This document shows positions 56,301 to 64,000 of a stretch of 64,000 nucleotides of DNA, in pieces. Every line of letters starts with the position of its first letter. Within the stretch, counting starts at the first letter, position 1. A program made the translations under genes and the position numbers. The stretch comes from Corynebacterium sp. GTDB taxonomy: Bacteria > Actinomycetota > Actinomycetes > Mycobacteriales > Mycobacteriaceae. The stretch covers positions 1 through 64,000 of the forward strand of contig NZ_JALAGU010000016.1 of assembly GCF_022712275.1 (NCBI RefSeq), read 5' to 3'. The notes below the pieces were generated by a model that saw nothing but the letters and a program-made list of their open reading frames with translations, was not told where the DNA came from and made no database searches.

Positions 56301-57416
56301 TCAGGCCCCGCAGCACCCGACCGCACACGGTGAGCCGTTGACGGCACCGCCGAAATTGGGCACTGTTCCGCAACGGTCGCCTGCACCTGCGGTGTTCGAT
56401 ACGCCGTCAGACACCACAACCTCATCGATGAGATCGCAGACGAGTTGTGCGAAGGACCGCGTCGGTCCGGGAGTAGCGGCCCGTCGGAAGCCGATCCCCA
56501 GCTCATCGGCAACCTCCTTCGCCTCGGTGTCCAGATCCCACAGCACTTCGACATGGTCCGAAACGAATCCCACGGGGCACAGCACCACCGGGCGGCGGTT
56601 GCCGTGGCTCACCCGGTCCCGCAGATGGTCGCAGATGTCCGGGTCCAGCCAAGGCACTGTCGGCGGACCGGAACGCGACTGCCACACCACATCCACGTCA
56701 GCGTCCGTGGCAACTCGGAACGAGGACGCCGCCCGGATCAACCGTGCGGACTCCCGGACCTGACCTGAGTAGAGGTGGCCATCACCCTGGGCCGGACCTG
56801 ATTCCCGGTCTGCACGAACCGGCACGGAATGGGCGGTGAAGACAAGATCGGCGTCCACGGCCCTGTCGCTGAGGTCACCCGGGTCACCGAGGGAGCGCCG
56901 GGCGTCATCGACAGCGGAGGCGAAAGTGTTGATCAACAGCGGATGGTCATGGAACTGCCGCAGCCGTTGAAGCCGGGGCGGAGTCTTGCCGAGCTCCAGG
57001 ACCGCCCGGCGGGCTCTGGCTATGTCCTCGTGATACTGGCGGCACCCGGAGTATCCACCCCAGGCCGAGGTCGCGAAGACGAGCGCGTTACGGATACCGT
57101 CGTCGGCCATCCGTTCCACGGTGTCCTCGACCATCGGATGCCAGTTCCGGTTGCCGAAGTAGACCGGCAGGTCACGGTGACGTGAGGCGAGTTCATCCCC
57201 GATGTTGCCGATCATCTCCCGGTTCAGGTCGTTGAGGGGGCTGCGGCCGCCGAGCGCGAAGTAATGCTCACCGACGACCTCCAGACGTTCGCGGGGTATT
57301 CCTCGTCCACGGGTGACGTTCTCCAGGAAAGGGACGACGTCCGTCGCCCGCTCAGGTCCGCCGAAGGACAGGAACAACAACGCGTCGACCGGTTGTTCGT
57401 TGACGAGGGTGCTCAC
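56301..57416 (-). CDS. Ferrochelatase (coproporphyrin type)
   Basis: This 371-residue enzyme inserts Fe(II) into coproporphyrin III or protoporphyrin. ALLFLSFGGPE, FGNRNWHPMVEDTV, the catalytic region VFTAHSVPV and CPVGFVSDHVEVLWDLD are family signatures. One cysteine in GYSGCRQY and three or more in the tail (CGTVPNFGG, SPCAVGCCGA) match the [2Fe-2S] cluster of actinobacterial ferrochelatases. A GTG at 57416 with AAGGAG upstream is the start. It follows the photolyase gene by 29 bases on the same strand, so both should share a promoter. Confidence 0.94.
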   Translation of the reverse strand: MSTLVNEQPVDALLFLSFGGPERATDVVPFLENVTRGRGIPRERLEVVGEHYFALGGRSPLNDLNREMIGNIGDELASRHRDLPVYFGNRNWHPMVEDTVERMADDGIRNALVFATSAWGGYSGCRQYHEDIARARRAVLELGKTPPRLQRLRQFHDHPLLINTFASAVDDARRSLGDPGDLSDRAVDADLVFTAHSVPVRADRESGPAQGDGHLYSGQVRESARLIRAASSFRVATDADVDVVWQSRSGPPTVPWLDPDICDHLRDRVSHGNRRPVVLCPVGFVSDHVEVLWDLDTEAKEVADELGIGFRRAATPGPTRSFAQLVCDLIDEVVVSDGVSNTAGAGDRCGTVPNFGGAVNGSPCAVGCCGA

Positions 57417-57445
57417 ATGATCTCCTTGGTGTTGACGGGTCCAGT

Positions 57446-58924
57446 TCACTCAGCGGTGACCTGTTCGTAGGCGTCCAGTGCGCGTCGCCTCGACTCTCCG
57501 AGGTCGACCAGCGGCGGCGGATACAGCTCCGTACGGCCCTCCGTCCGAGCTGCGAGGTCCGGGATCCAGCGGTTGACGTACCTGAGATCCGGGTCGAACT
57601 TCCTGCGTTGGGTCTCCGGGTTGAAGATCCTGAAGTACGGGGAGGCGTCATCGCCGCATCCGGCGATCCACTGCCAGTTGAACGGGTTGGACGCAGGGTC
57701 TGCGTCGACGAGGGTGTCCCAGAACCACTGCTCACCGTGCCGCCAGTCGATGAGCAGATTCTTCGTGAGGAAGCTGCCCACCACCATCCGCACCCGGTTG
57801 TGCATCCAGCCTGTGGCCCAGAGTTCCCGCATCCCTGCGTCCACCAGTGGAATACCGGTAGTCCCGGACCGCCACGCCGACAGTTCCTCCGCCAGAGCCG
57901 TTCGGCCACCGAGGCGCATCGCGTCGCCGGGCAAGGAGTCGTCCCACCGCCACGGGAACTGCGTGAACTGTCCACGGACACACCGGGACGCGAGATCGGG
58001 CCGATGGTAGAGGCGCTGCCACGCGAAGTCCCGCCACAACAGCTCGCTGTGCAGTGACGTGCCGTCTGCGACAGGCAGGTCACCGGCGGCCACGGCACGG
58101 GCCACCGCGAACCACACCCGGTGCGGGCTGACCTCACCGAAACGCAGGTGCGGGGAGAGCCTGGTGGTCGCGTCGGAATCCGGGATGTCACGCCCGTCGG
58201 CGTAACCGGGGCTACCGGTCGCCGTCGTCCTCCGGTCACCTGTCACGAACGCAGCGAGGGTCGCCTGCCCCGCTTCCTCACCCGGTGTCCAGTGGGCCGC
58301 CAAAGTCGCGGTCCACGACGCAGCGGCCGACGACCGGACCGAGGGGAACGGGACCTCGGGAAGATCCCCCTCGGGACCGTGCAGTGCATCGGGCGCCTGC
58401 GCCGTGGCTTCCACGAACCGCTCCACCGCGTCCTGGGCGACCGGCGCCGCGGCACGGGAGTACGGGGTGAAGACCCGGTAGGGTCGGCCCTCCCCGGTGG
58501 TGATCTGCCAGGGTTCCGTGAGCAGGTGGCCGGGGAAGCTGTGGACTTCGTTGCCACCGCCCTGCAGAATGTCCTTGACGCGACGGTCGACGGCCCGAAG
58601 CGGTTCCTCGTACCGCCGGTTCCACACGACCGCGTCCACGTCGAGGATGCCGGGAAGGGTCGTCATGATCTCCACCGGGTCCCCCGCCAGGTGGAGCAGC
58701 CGGACACCGTGGTCGAGCAGACGCGCGGAGAGCTGTGAGAGACTCCGGTCGCGCCACCAGGATGCCGCGGCACCGCGCGGGCGGGCTCCGGTGGCAGCGG
58801 CATCCTCGTCGATGACGACCGCAATGACCTGACCCCGTTGCGCAGCCCACTGAAGTGCAGCGTTGTCGGCGAGGCGGAGATCGTCGCGGAACCAGACGAG
58901 CGTGGTGGCAGGCCCGGCGTTCAT
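57446..58924 (-). CDS. phr: Deoxyribodipyrimidine photolyase, class I type
   Basis: This 492-residue flavoprotein repairs UV-induced cyclobutane dimers with blue light. The N-terminal antenna domain begins TTLVWFRDDLRLADNAAL. The FAD domain includes LSPHLRFGEVSP, ELLWRDFAWQRLYH, TGIPLVDAGMRELWATGWMHNRVRM and DPASNPFNWQWIAGCG DDASPYFRIFNP. The electron-transfer tryptophans are present. ATG 58924 has GGAAGGAG upstream. It is divergent from a MarR gene and co-directional with ferrochelatase. Confidence 0.95.
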   Translation of the reverse strand: MNAGPATTLVWFRDDLRLADNAALQWAAQRGQVIAVVIDEDAAATGARPRGAAASWWRDRSLSQLSARLLDHGVRLLHLAGDPVEIMTTLPGILDVDAVVWNRRYEEPLRAVDRRVKDILQGGGNEVHSFPGHLLTEPWQITTGEGRPYRVFTPYSRAAAPVAQDAVERFVEATAQAPDALHGPEGDLPEVPFPSVRSSAAASWTATLAAHWTPGEEAGQATLAAFVTGDRRTTATGSPGYADGRDIPDSDATTRLSPHLRFGEVSPHRVWFAVARAVAAGDLPVADGTSLHSELLWRDFAWQRLYHRPDLASRCVRGQFTQFPWRWDDSLPGDAMRLGGRTALAEELSAWRSGTTGIPLVDAGMRELWATGWMHNRVRMVVGSFLTKNLLIDWRHGEQWFWDTLVDADPASNPFNWQWIAGCGDDASPYFRIFNPETQRRKFDPDLRYVNRWIPDLAARTEGRTELYPPPLVDLGESRRRALDAYEQVTAE

Positions 58925-58962
58925 AGGGTGTCTCCTTCCGGTCAACATCGTCTCTCGATAGC

Positions 58963-58977
58963 GCTAACCAAGTTAGC
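58963..58977. promoter_or_regulatory. Palindrome GCTAAC-CAA-GTTAGC between phr and marR
   Basis: A perfect 6-3-6 inverted repeat in the 162-base divergent intergenic region, 39 bases from the phr start and 110 from the MarR gene. It is AT-rich compared with its surroundings and is a good candidate MarR site. Confidence 0.6.
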
Positions 58978-59086
58978 ATAATGGCGAAGCGCATACCTCA
59001 ATACGCTCCCCACCTCCCCCGTGGGCTTATCCTGGGCCTTGTATATTGGGAAACCTGTGACACATCTGGCGCGGAAGGACCCGTGA

Positions 59087-59578
59087 ATGCCCCGGGAATA
59101 CTGGTACGACGAAGAGGCACCGCCGGTCGCACTGCTTGCCGCAGTACGCCGGTTCCGCACCGCGGACCAGGAGATGCGGCGTCGGCTGGGCGCGGACATG
59201 CGGATGAACGGCACCGACCTGGAGGCCCTGCGCCGTGTGATCGCCGCCGAGAGGTCCGGTCACCCCCTGACCGCGAGGGAGCTCGCTGATCAGCTCAGGA
59301 TCAGCACCGCTGCCACAGCGAAGCTCATCACCCGGCTCACCGGGTCCGGCCATATGGCCCGCAACAGCCATCCCGAGGACCGCAGGGCCGTCCTCCTGGG
59401 CGCGACTGAGCGCTCCCACCGGGAACTTGCCGCGTGGGCCGGCCCGATGCACGAAGCCATGTTCGAGGTGGCGCGCGGCGTCCCCGCCGAGGCGCGCGAG
59501 GCGGTCATCGGGTTCCTCGATGCGATGACCGCACTGTTCAACGAGGACACGCACCGGAAGCACCCGTCCCGGGACTGA
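59087..59578 (+). CDS. MarR-family regulator
   Basis: This 163-residue regulator has the winged-helix core TARELADQLRISTAATAKLI, TRLTGSGHMARN and the wing SHPEDRRAVLLGATERS, flanked by dimerisation helices. AAGGA lies 8 bases before the ATG and a TATATT -10-like element is near 59041. It is divergent from phr-ferrochelatase, the usual arrangement for a MarR repressor of the neighbouring operon. The signal could be light, porphyrin or oxidant; this is inference. Confidence 0.92.
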   Translation: MPREYWYDEEAPPVALLAAVRRFRTADQEMRRRLGADMRMNGTDLEALRRVIAAERSGHPLTARELADQLRISTAATAKLITRLTGSGHMARNSHPEDRRAVLLGATERSHRELAAWAGPMHEAMFEVARGVPAEAREAVIGFLDAMTALFNEDTHRKHPSRD

Positions 59579-59640
59579 GACGGACGCCTTCTCCACTCGA
59601 GGATCCGACCGTCAGAGTGCGGAGTGGGTCAGCGCGGGAG

Positions 59641-62600
59641 TCAGCGCACGACCAGCCCCTTCGGGGTGAACCGGGCACCCGCCTCGGTCCACGCCCGGGT
59701 CGCCGTACCCAGCGCCATGACCTCGGTGCCGTTGATCTTCTCCACGGTCACCGGGGACAGGCGTCCGGCCGAGATGAGAGCCGTCAACCCCGTCACCACG
59801 GCCTGCACATCCGCCGGATCAGCGGCGACGGCAGCACTGCCGGCACCTCCACCACCGGCACCATCACCCTCACCAGGTGTCGGTCGGGAGAACAGCAGCA
59901 CACTGCGTCCTCCCCGGGTGAGATGGGCGAGCAGGCGGCCGTCCTGTACCACGACCAACGCTCCGGCGCCACGGGTCGGTCGCCCGGCACCACCGGGAGA
60001 GTCACCACCTGCCCCGTAGACCTCCGGCCACGGCACCGCCGCGCCGAAGGGGTTCGCCGGGTCCGAGGCGGCCAGCACAACCGGAACGCCCGGGTCAGTG
60101 ACCGCGTCCTCCTCGATCTCGCGGAGCCGGTCGATGACCTCCCGTGATGCGAACTGCGCACCACCGAGACCGTCGACGACATACCCGCGCAGTACCGTGC
60201 CGTTGTCCTCCCAGGCGGTGAGCATCCGGTACGCCGCAGCAAAGCCTCCCTCGGTGTGCTCCGCCATCACGGAGCCCCTGGTCACCACCGCGTACCGGTC
60301 GAGCCAGGCTTCGCCACGGGCGATCGCGCGGTCGGCCGCTGCACCACCGGGCGCGGGCACCAGGGACCAACGTCCCGGTACCCCGGCATGGGCGTTCATC
60401 GCCGCCCGGCGCGAACGGACCTCCTCCGACCTCACGGTCTGGGCGAAGGTGGTGCGACCCATGCGCAGCCGCGCGGTGGAACCCCGACCGCGTCCGCGCC
60501 GCGGCGCCTTGTGCGCGCCCTTCGATACTGCCCCACCCCGGTGACCAGCCACGTCAGTGATCCCGGTACCGGCCAGCCGGGCCCGGACCGCAGCGAAGGA
60601 ATCGGGCATGAGGACGCCCGCGTCGAAGAGCTCACGGATCGCGGCGTCCACCGCATCATGCGACGGACTGCCGGGAGAGTCCTCGGCCTCCCCGAGCGCA
60701 CGCCCGATCTCCGCGGCGAGGAAGGCCCCTCCCCCTGCGACCCGGTCACGGATCAGCTGCGCGACCGGCCCGAGCGGCACATCGGATCCCTCGGTCGCAG
60801 CGACCAGCAGCGGCGCCAGGTCCGCGGGCAGCAGCATGACCAGCGGATCCGTCGGCGACGCCGCCCCGGCACCGACGACCACGACCTCACCTGAGGTCAT
60901 GAGATCGTCGAGGTCCGCAGGCGCATACCCGGGAATCCTCGCAGGCAGCACCACGGTCTCCCAGGCACTCGCCGGCAGCGCGACACCCGCCAACTGCTCG
61001 ATGACGCTAGCCAGGTCCTCGCGTTCCCCCTCGCCCAACCCGTGCCAGGACTGCAGGAAGGACGCATAGGTCTGCCGGCTCACCGGTTCGAGTGCACCAC
61101 GGGCCTTCGCCAGGGTCGCGGCGCGCAGCCTGCGCAGGACGCCGGTGTCGACGTACCGTTCCCCGTCTGTCCCGCTGACGGACACGGTATCCAGCCGTCG
61201 GCCACTCACCCAGCGCTTCGCCAGAGCGTCCGCGGTCGCCTCACCGAGTCCGAACTCGGTGGCGACCTCGGCTGCGGTGAATGGCCCGTGCGTTCTCGCC
61301 CACCGCAGCAGGAGCTGGTCGACGGCATCGGGGACCGTCTCCAGCGGTGCCCCCACTCCCGGGGGCACCGGGATACCGAGCCCGTCGCGGAGCAGCGGGG
61401 CGTCCTCGACGACGGCCCAGCGCAGCACGCCACCGACCTTCACCCCGCAGATCCGGCGCGGGATCATCGCCCGGACCTCGTCGCACACCGCGTCCACCCC
61501 GCCAGGCACCGCAGGATCGACCCGCCGGGCGACCTCGTCGACGGCCAGGGGCCCGAGGGCACGCAGCATGTCCACGACCTGCTCGGCCGAGCGGGCCTGC
61601 CGCCCGGACGCGAGCCACTGCAGCCCCGCGACAATCTCGGCGACCACTGCCTCATCAAGTTCCAGGCCCTCGCCACGGGCACCCAGTACCGCGGCGAGCA
61701 ACGCCGGGTCGACTGACAGGGCGGCAGCGCGTTCGGCGGAGTCCCCCTCGTAGAGGAAGGCACCGGTGTAGCTGAACAGCAGGGATTCGGCGAACGCGGA
61801 CGGCGTGTCCGTGGTGATCTCGGCGACGCGCACCCGCCGCGACCCGACCGCGCCGACGATCTTCTCGAGTGCCGGCAGGTCGTAGACATCGCGCAGGCAC
61901 TCGCGCATCGTCTCGACCATCACCGGGAACTCCGGGTGCGGCCGGGCCACATCCAGCAGCTGGGAGGCCCGCTGGCGCTGCTGCCACAACGGCTGACGTT
62001 TGCCGGGGTTGCGCCGCGGCAGCAGCAGGGCACGGGCGGCACACTCACGGAACCGCCCGGCGAACAGGGCCGAGGAGCCCACCGCGTCCGTTACCTCTGC
62101 GACCACAGGAGAGGCATCGTCAGCACCGCCGGTCAACAGCTCCATCCCGGGCGGCTCCTCGGTGTACGGCAGGCGCAGCACGATACCGTCGTCCCCTGCC
62201 ACCGCCATGGCGTCGATGCCGGACCGTCGCGCGAGTGCGGCACCGATCGCCAGCGCCCACGGCGCATTCACCGACCGGCCCCAGGGAGTGTGGATGACGA
62301 CGCGCCAGTCCCCGACCTCGTCATGGAAACGTTCGATGAGCAGTGTCTTCTCATCCGGTATGACCTGTGTCGCCTCCCGCTGCCCGGAGTAGAACATGTC
62401 GAGGTTGGCCCGGGTGTTCTCGTCGAGGAAGGACGCCGCCCGCAGGTCACCGTCGCCACCGGTCCCCCACGACCGACGCGATGCCCCGATCACCGGCGCG
62501 AGTTCCGCCGGCCGGCCTTCGGCGTCCCCCACCCAGAACGGCAGGCGTCCGGTGTGCCCGGCCGCCGGGGTGACGATGACCTGGTCACGGGTGATCTCAC

Positions 62601-64000
62601 TGATCCGCCAGGAAGACGCGCCGAGCGTGAACACGTCCCCGACCCGGGACTCGTAGACCATCTCCTCGTCGAGTTCACCGACGCGGCGTCCTCCGGCGTT
62701 CTCCCCGTCGGCGGGCAGGTACACGCCGAACAGTCCCCGGTCCGGGATCGTCCCGCCACTGGTCACGGCGACACGCCTGGTCCCGGGGCGGGCGACAAGC
62801 GTGCCCGCGGTGGCGTCGTAGACCACGCGGGGACGCAGCTCCGCGAAGTCGGTCGAGGGGTACCGGCCACTGACCAGCTCGATGACACCGTCGAAGGCCT
62901 CCCGCGGCAGGGCAGCGTAAGGGTGGGCGCGGCGCACGGTGCGGAACCACTCCTCCACGTCCACCGGGTCGCCACCGGTCGACTCGGCCTGTGCCGCCCG
63001 GGCGACGGTCTGCTGGGCGAGCACGTCGAGGGCGTTGGTGACCACATGCAGCGGCTCCAGGTCACCGGCGAGCATGCGGTCGACGATGACGGTCGCGGCC
63101 TCGGCGTCCTGACGGTGCAGGGGGTAGACGGTGGCCCGGGAGACCGCGCCGACGGAGTGCCCGGCGCGTCCTGCCCGCTGCACCGCCGAAGACACGCTCG
63201 GTGGCGCCCCGACCTGCACGACATGGTCGACCAGACCCATGTCGATGCCGAGTTCCAGGGAGGAGGTCGCCACCACGCACCGCAGCGACCCCTCCTTGAG
63301 CGCCTGCTCGATGTCCGCGCGCTCGTCCTTGGACACCGACCCGTGGTGGGCCCGGGCGATGACCTGCGGAGCAGCGGCGACCGACCCGGACTGTGCCATG
63401 AGCTGGGCGGGGTCACGGCGGGTGGGCGCGGCCAGGGACTCCGGATCATGCTCCTCGGCCCAGAGTTCGTTGAGTGCGCCGGTAAGTCGTTCGGCGGTGC
63501 GTCGGGCATTGACGAAGACGAGGGTGGAGCGGTTGGCCATGACCTGCTCGTAGATCGCCCGCTGCACGTGCGGCCACACGGACTTCTGCTGTGGCAGGGC
63601 AGATTCACGGTCCACGCCGGACGCGACGCGGCGTCCTGATCCGGCGTCGGTGATCCCACCGACTCCCTCCCCGATGAGGCCGGGGCCGACGAGGGCGTCG
63701 TCAACGGGGATGTCGGGGTCAGACGTGCCCGCTGCGTCCGCGGCGTCCTCGGGAACCAGCGGCTCAACCTCCGGTGGTTCGCGGAAGTCCGGCACCACCG
63801 AGCGGACCTTCACGTCCCACAGCTTGTGTGCCGGCGGGTTGACCACCGTCACCGGCCGGTCACCGCCGAGGAAGGACGCCACGGTGTCCACCGGATTCAC
63901 CGTCGCCGACAGGCCGATACGCTGCACGGATCCCCCGTGGTCTGCGACCAACGCATCCAGACGTTCCAGACTCAACGCCAGGTGCGCGCCCCGTTTCGTA
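59641..64000 (-). CDS. lhr: Lhr-type large ATP-dependent helicase, 5' end outside the window
   Basis: The visible 1452 residues begin just after the DEAH region (KRGAHLALSLERL), with motif III IGLSAT, motif IV VFVNARRTAERL, motif V ATSSLELGIDMG and motif VI QRAGRAGH. A winged helix, the Lhr-core domain and a C-terminal extension of about 600 residues follow, as in long actinobacterial Lhr proteins. It is a 3'-5' DNA-RNA helicase in DNA repair. The start lies beyond base 64000. Its usual partner nei2 is 4 kb downstream on the same strand. Confidence 0.95.
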   Translation of the reverse strand, partial: TKRGAHLALSLERLDALVADHGGSVQRIGLSATVNPVDTVASFLGGDRPVTVVNPPAHKLWDVKVRSVVPDFREPPEVEPLVPEDAADAAGTSDPDIPVDDALVGPGLIGEGVGGITDAGSGRRVASGVDRESALPQQKSVWPHVQRAIYEQVMANRSTLVFVNARRTAERLTGALNELWAEEHDPESLAAPTRRDPAQLMAQSGSVAAAPQVIARAHHGSVSKDERADIEQALKEGSLRCVVATSSLELGIDMGLVDHVVQVGAPPSVSSAVQRAGRAGHSVGAVSRATVYPLHRQDAEAATVIVDRMLAGDLEPLHVVTNALDVLAQQTVARAAQAESTGGDPVDVEEWFRTVRRAHPYAALPREAFDGVIELVSGRYPSTDFAELRPRVVYDATAGTLVARPGTRRVAVTSGGTIPDRGLFGVYLPADGENAGGRRVGELDEEMVYESRVGDVFTLGASSWRISEITRDQVIVTPAAGHTGRLPFWVGDAEGRPAELAPVIGASRRSWGTGGDGDLRAASFLDENTRANLDMFYSGQREATQVIPDEKTLLIERFHDEVGDWRVVIHTPWGRSVNAPWALAIGAALARRSGIDAMAVAGDDGIVLRLPYTEEPPGMELLTGGADDASPVVAEVTDAVGSSALFAGRFRECAARALLLPRRNPGKRQPLWQQRQRASQLLDVARPHPEFPVMVETMRECLRDVYDLPALEKIVGAVGSRRVRVAEITTDTPSAFAESLLFSYTGAFLYEGDSAERAAALSVDPALLAAVLGARGEGLELDEAVVAEIVAGLQWLASGRQARSAEQVVDMLRALGPLAVDEVARRVDPAVPGGVDAVCDEVRAMIPRRICGVKVGGVLRWAVVEDAPLLRDGLGIPVPPGVGAPLETVPDAVDQLLLRWARTHGPFTAAEVATEFGLGEATADALAKRWVSGRRLDTVSVSGTDGERYVDTGVLRRLRAATLAKARGALEPVSRQTYASFLQSWHGLGEGEREDLASVIEQLAGVALPASAWETVVLPARIPGYAPADLDDLMTSGEVVVVGAGAASPTDPLVMLLPADLAPLLVAATEGSDVPLGPVAQLIRDRVAGGGAFLAAEIGRALGEAEDSPGSPSHDAVDAAIRELFDAGVLMPDSFAAVRARLAGTGITDVAGHRGGAVSKGAHKAPRRGRGRGSTARLRMGRTTFAQTVRSEEVRSRRAAMNAHAGVPGRWSLVPAPGGAAADRAIARGEAWLDRYAVVTRGSVMAEHTEGGFAAAYRMLTAWEDNGTVLRGYVVDGLGGAQFASREVIDRLREIEEDAVTDPGVPVVLAASDPANPFGAAVPWPEVYGAGGDSPGGAGRPTRGAGALVVVQDGRLLAHLTRGGRSVLLFSRPTPGEGDGAGGGGAGSAAVAADPADVQAVVTGLTALISAGRLSPVTVEKINGTEVMALGTATRAWTEAGARFTPKGLVVR

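Overview
The window is GC-rich actinobacterial DNA, most likely from a Corynebacterium or a close relative. The evidence is the prfB, ftsE, ftsX, smpB and ssrA core on one strand, a tmRNA tag reading AENTQRDYALAA, a VKOR plus membrane-anchored DsbA pair, a HisN of the coryneform type, a ferrochelatase with a C-terminal cysteine cluster, and an Lhr helicase near a Nei2 glycosylase. The genus call is inference; no 16S rRNA gene is present.

Layout. 1-2.7 kb: class Ib ribonucleotide reductase operon nrdH-(MFS exporter)-nrdI-nrdE, leaving the window at its left edge, with NrdR-like boxes upstream. 2.8-4.3 kb: rpmJ (cysteine-free L36), VKOR and a small membrane protein. 4.5-8.6 kb: two identical tRNA-Ala(GGC) genes bracketing a carboxylesterase and an OmpR-type two-component system. 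8.7-13 kb: drug-type MFS exporter divergent from a regulator-aldo/keto reductase-SDR group. 12.9-14.5 kb: a PepSY lipoprotein and a DsbA-like protein. 14.7-24.3 kb: an internally deleted enoyl-CoA hydratase with an intact 3-hydroxyacyl-CoA dehydrogenase, a FadR-type regulator with a CynX-type MFS, an acyl-CoA synthetase, a GT-C mannosyltransferase with a 5' frameshift, and divergent secreted cutinase and SGNH esterase genes. 24.4-29.3 kb: a MarR regulator with glycine/arginine/histidine-rich extensions and a three-site operator, the tmRNA gene, a stray copy of the tmRNA 3' end followed by 10-bp tandem repeats and a 5'-truncated membrane reductase, then smpB-ftsX-ftsE. 29.4-36.5 kb: an insert between ftsE and prfB holding an AbgT transporter, a broken vapBC pair, an ABC-2 exporter with a TetR regulator, a second TetR coupled to a membrane protein, and a kinase remnant.

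36.5-53.1 kb: prfB, an inositol-monophosphatase-family gene, then a block for alpha-glucan metabolism (GH13 glucosidase, glgP, glgB, glgC, glgA, glgX; the last five overlap or nearly touch), then hisN and pgi. GlgC and GlgA are of the proteobacterial type rather than the usual actinobacterial type, so the glg block looks horizontally acquired between two genes that I recall as neighbours in related genomes. 53.4-64 kb: a VSR-like/DUF559 protein, nei2, a fused ABC-transporter scar, ferrochelatase plus photolyase sharing one transcription unit divergent from a MarR regulator, and most of an lhr helicase running off the right edge.

Three patterns cut across the window. First, several genes are collapsed by internal deletions (enoyl-CoA hydratase, VapC, a kinase, an ABC transporter). 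Second, a family of imperfect palindromes occurs at four places, three just after genes and one inside the 3' coding part of glgX. Third, regulator genes have recognisable nearby palindromes or direct repeats; one 11-bp direct-repeat motif sits in front of both the two-component system and the PepSY lipoprotein gene 5 kb away.
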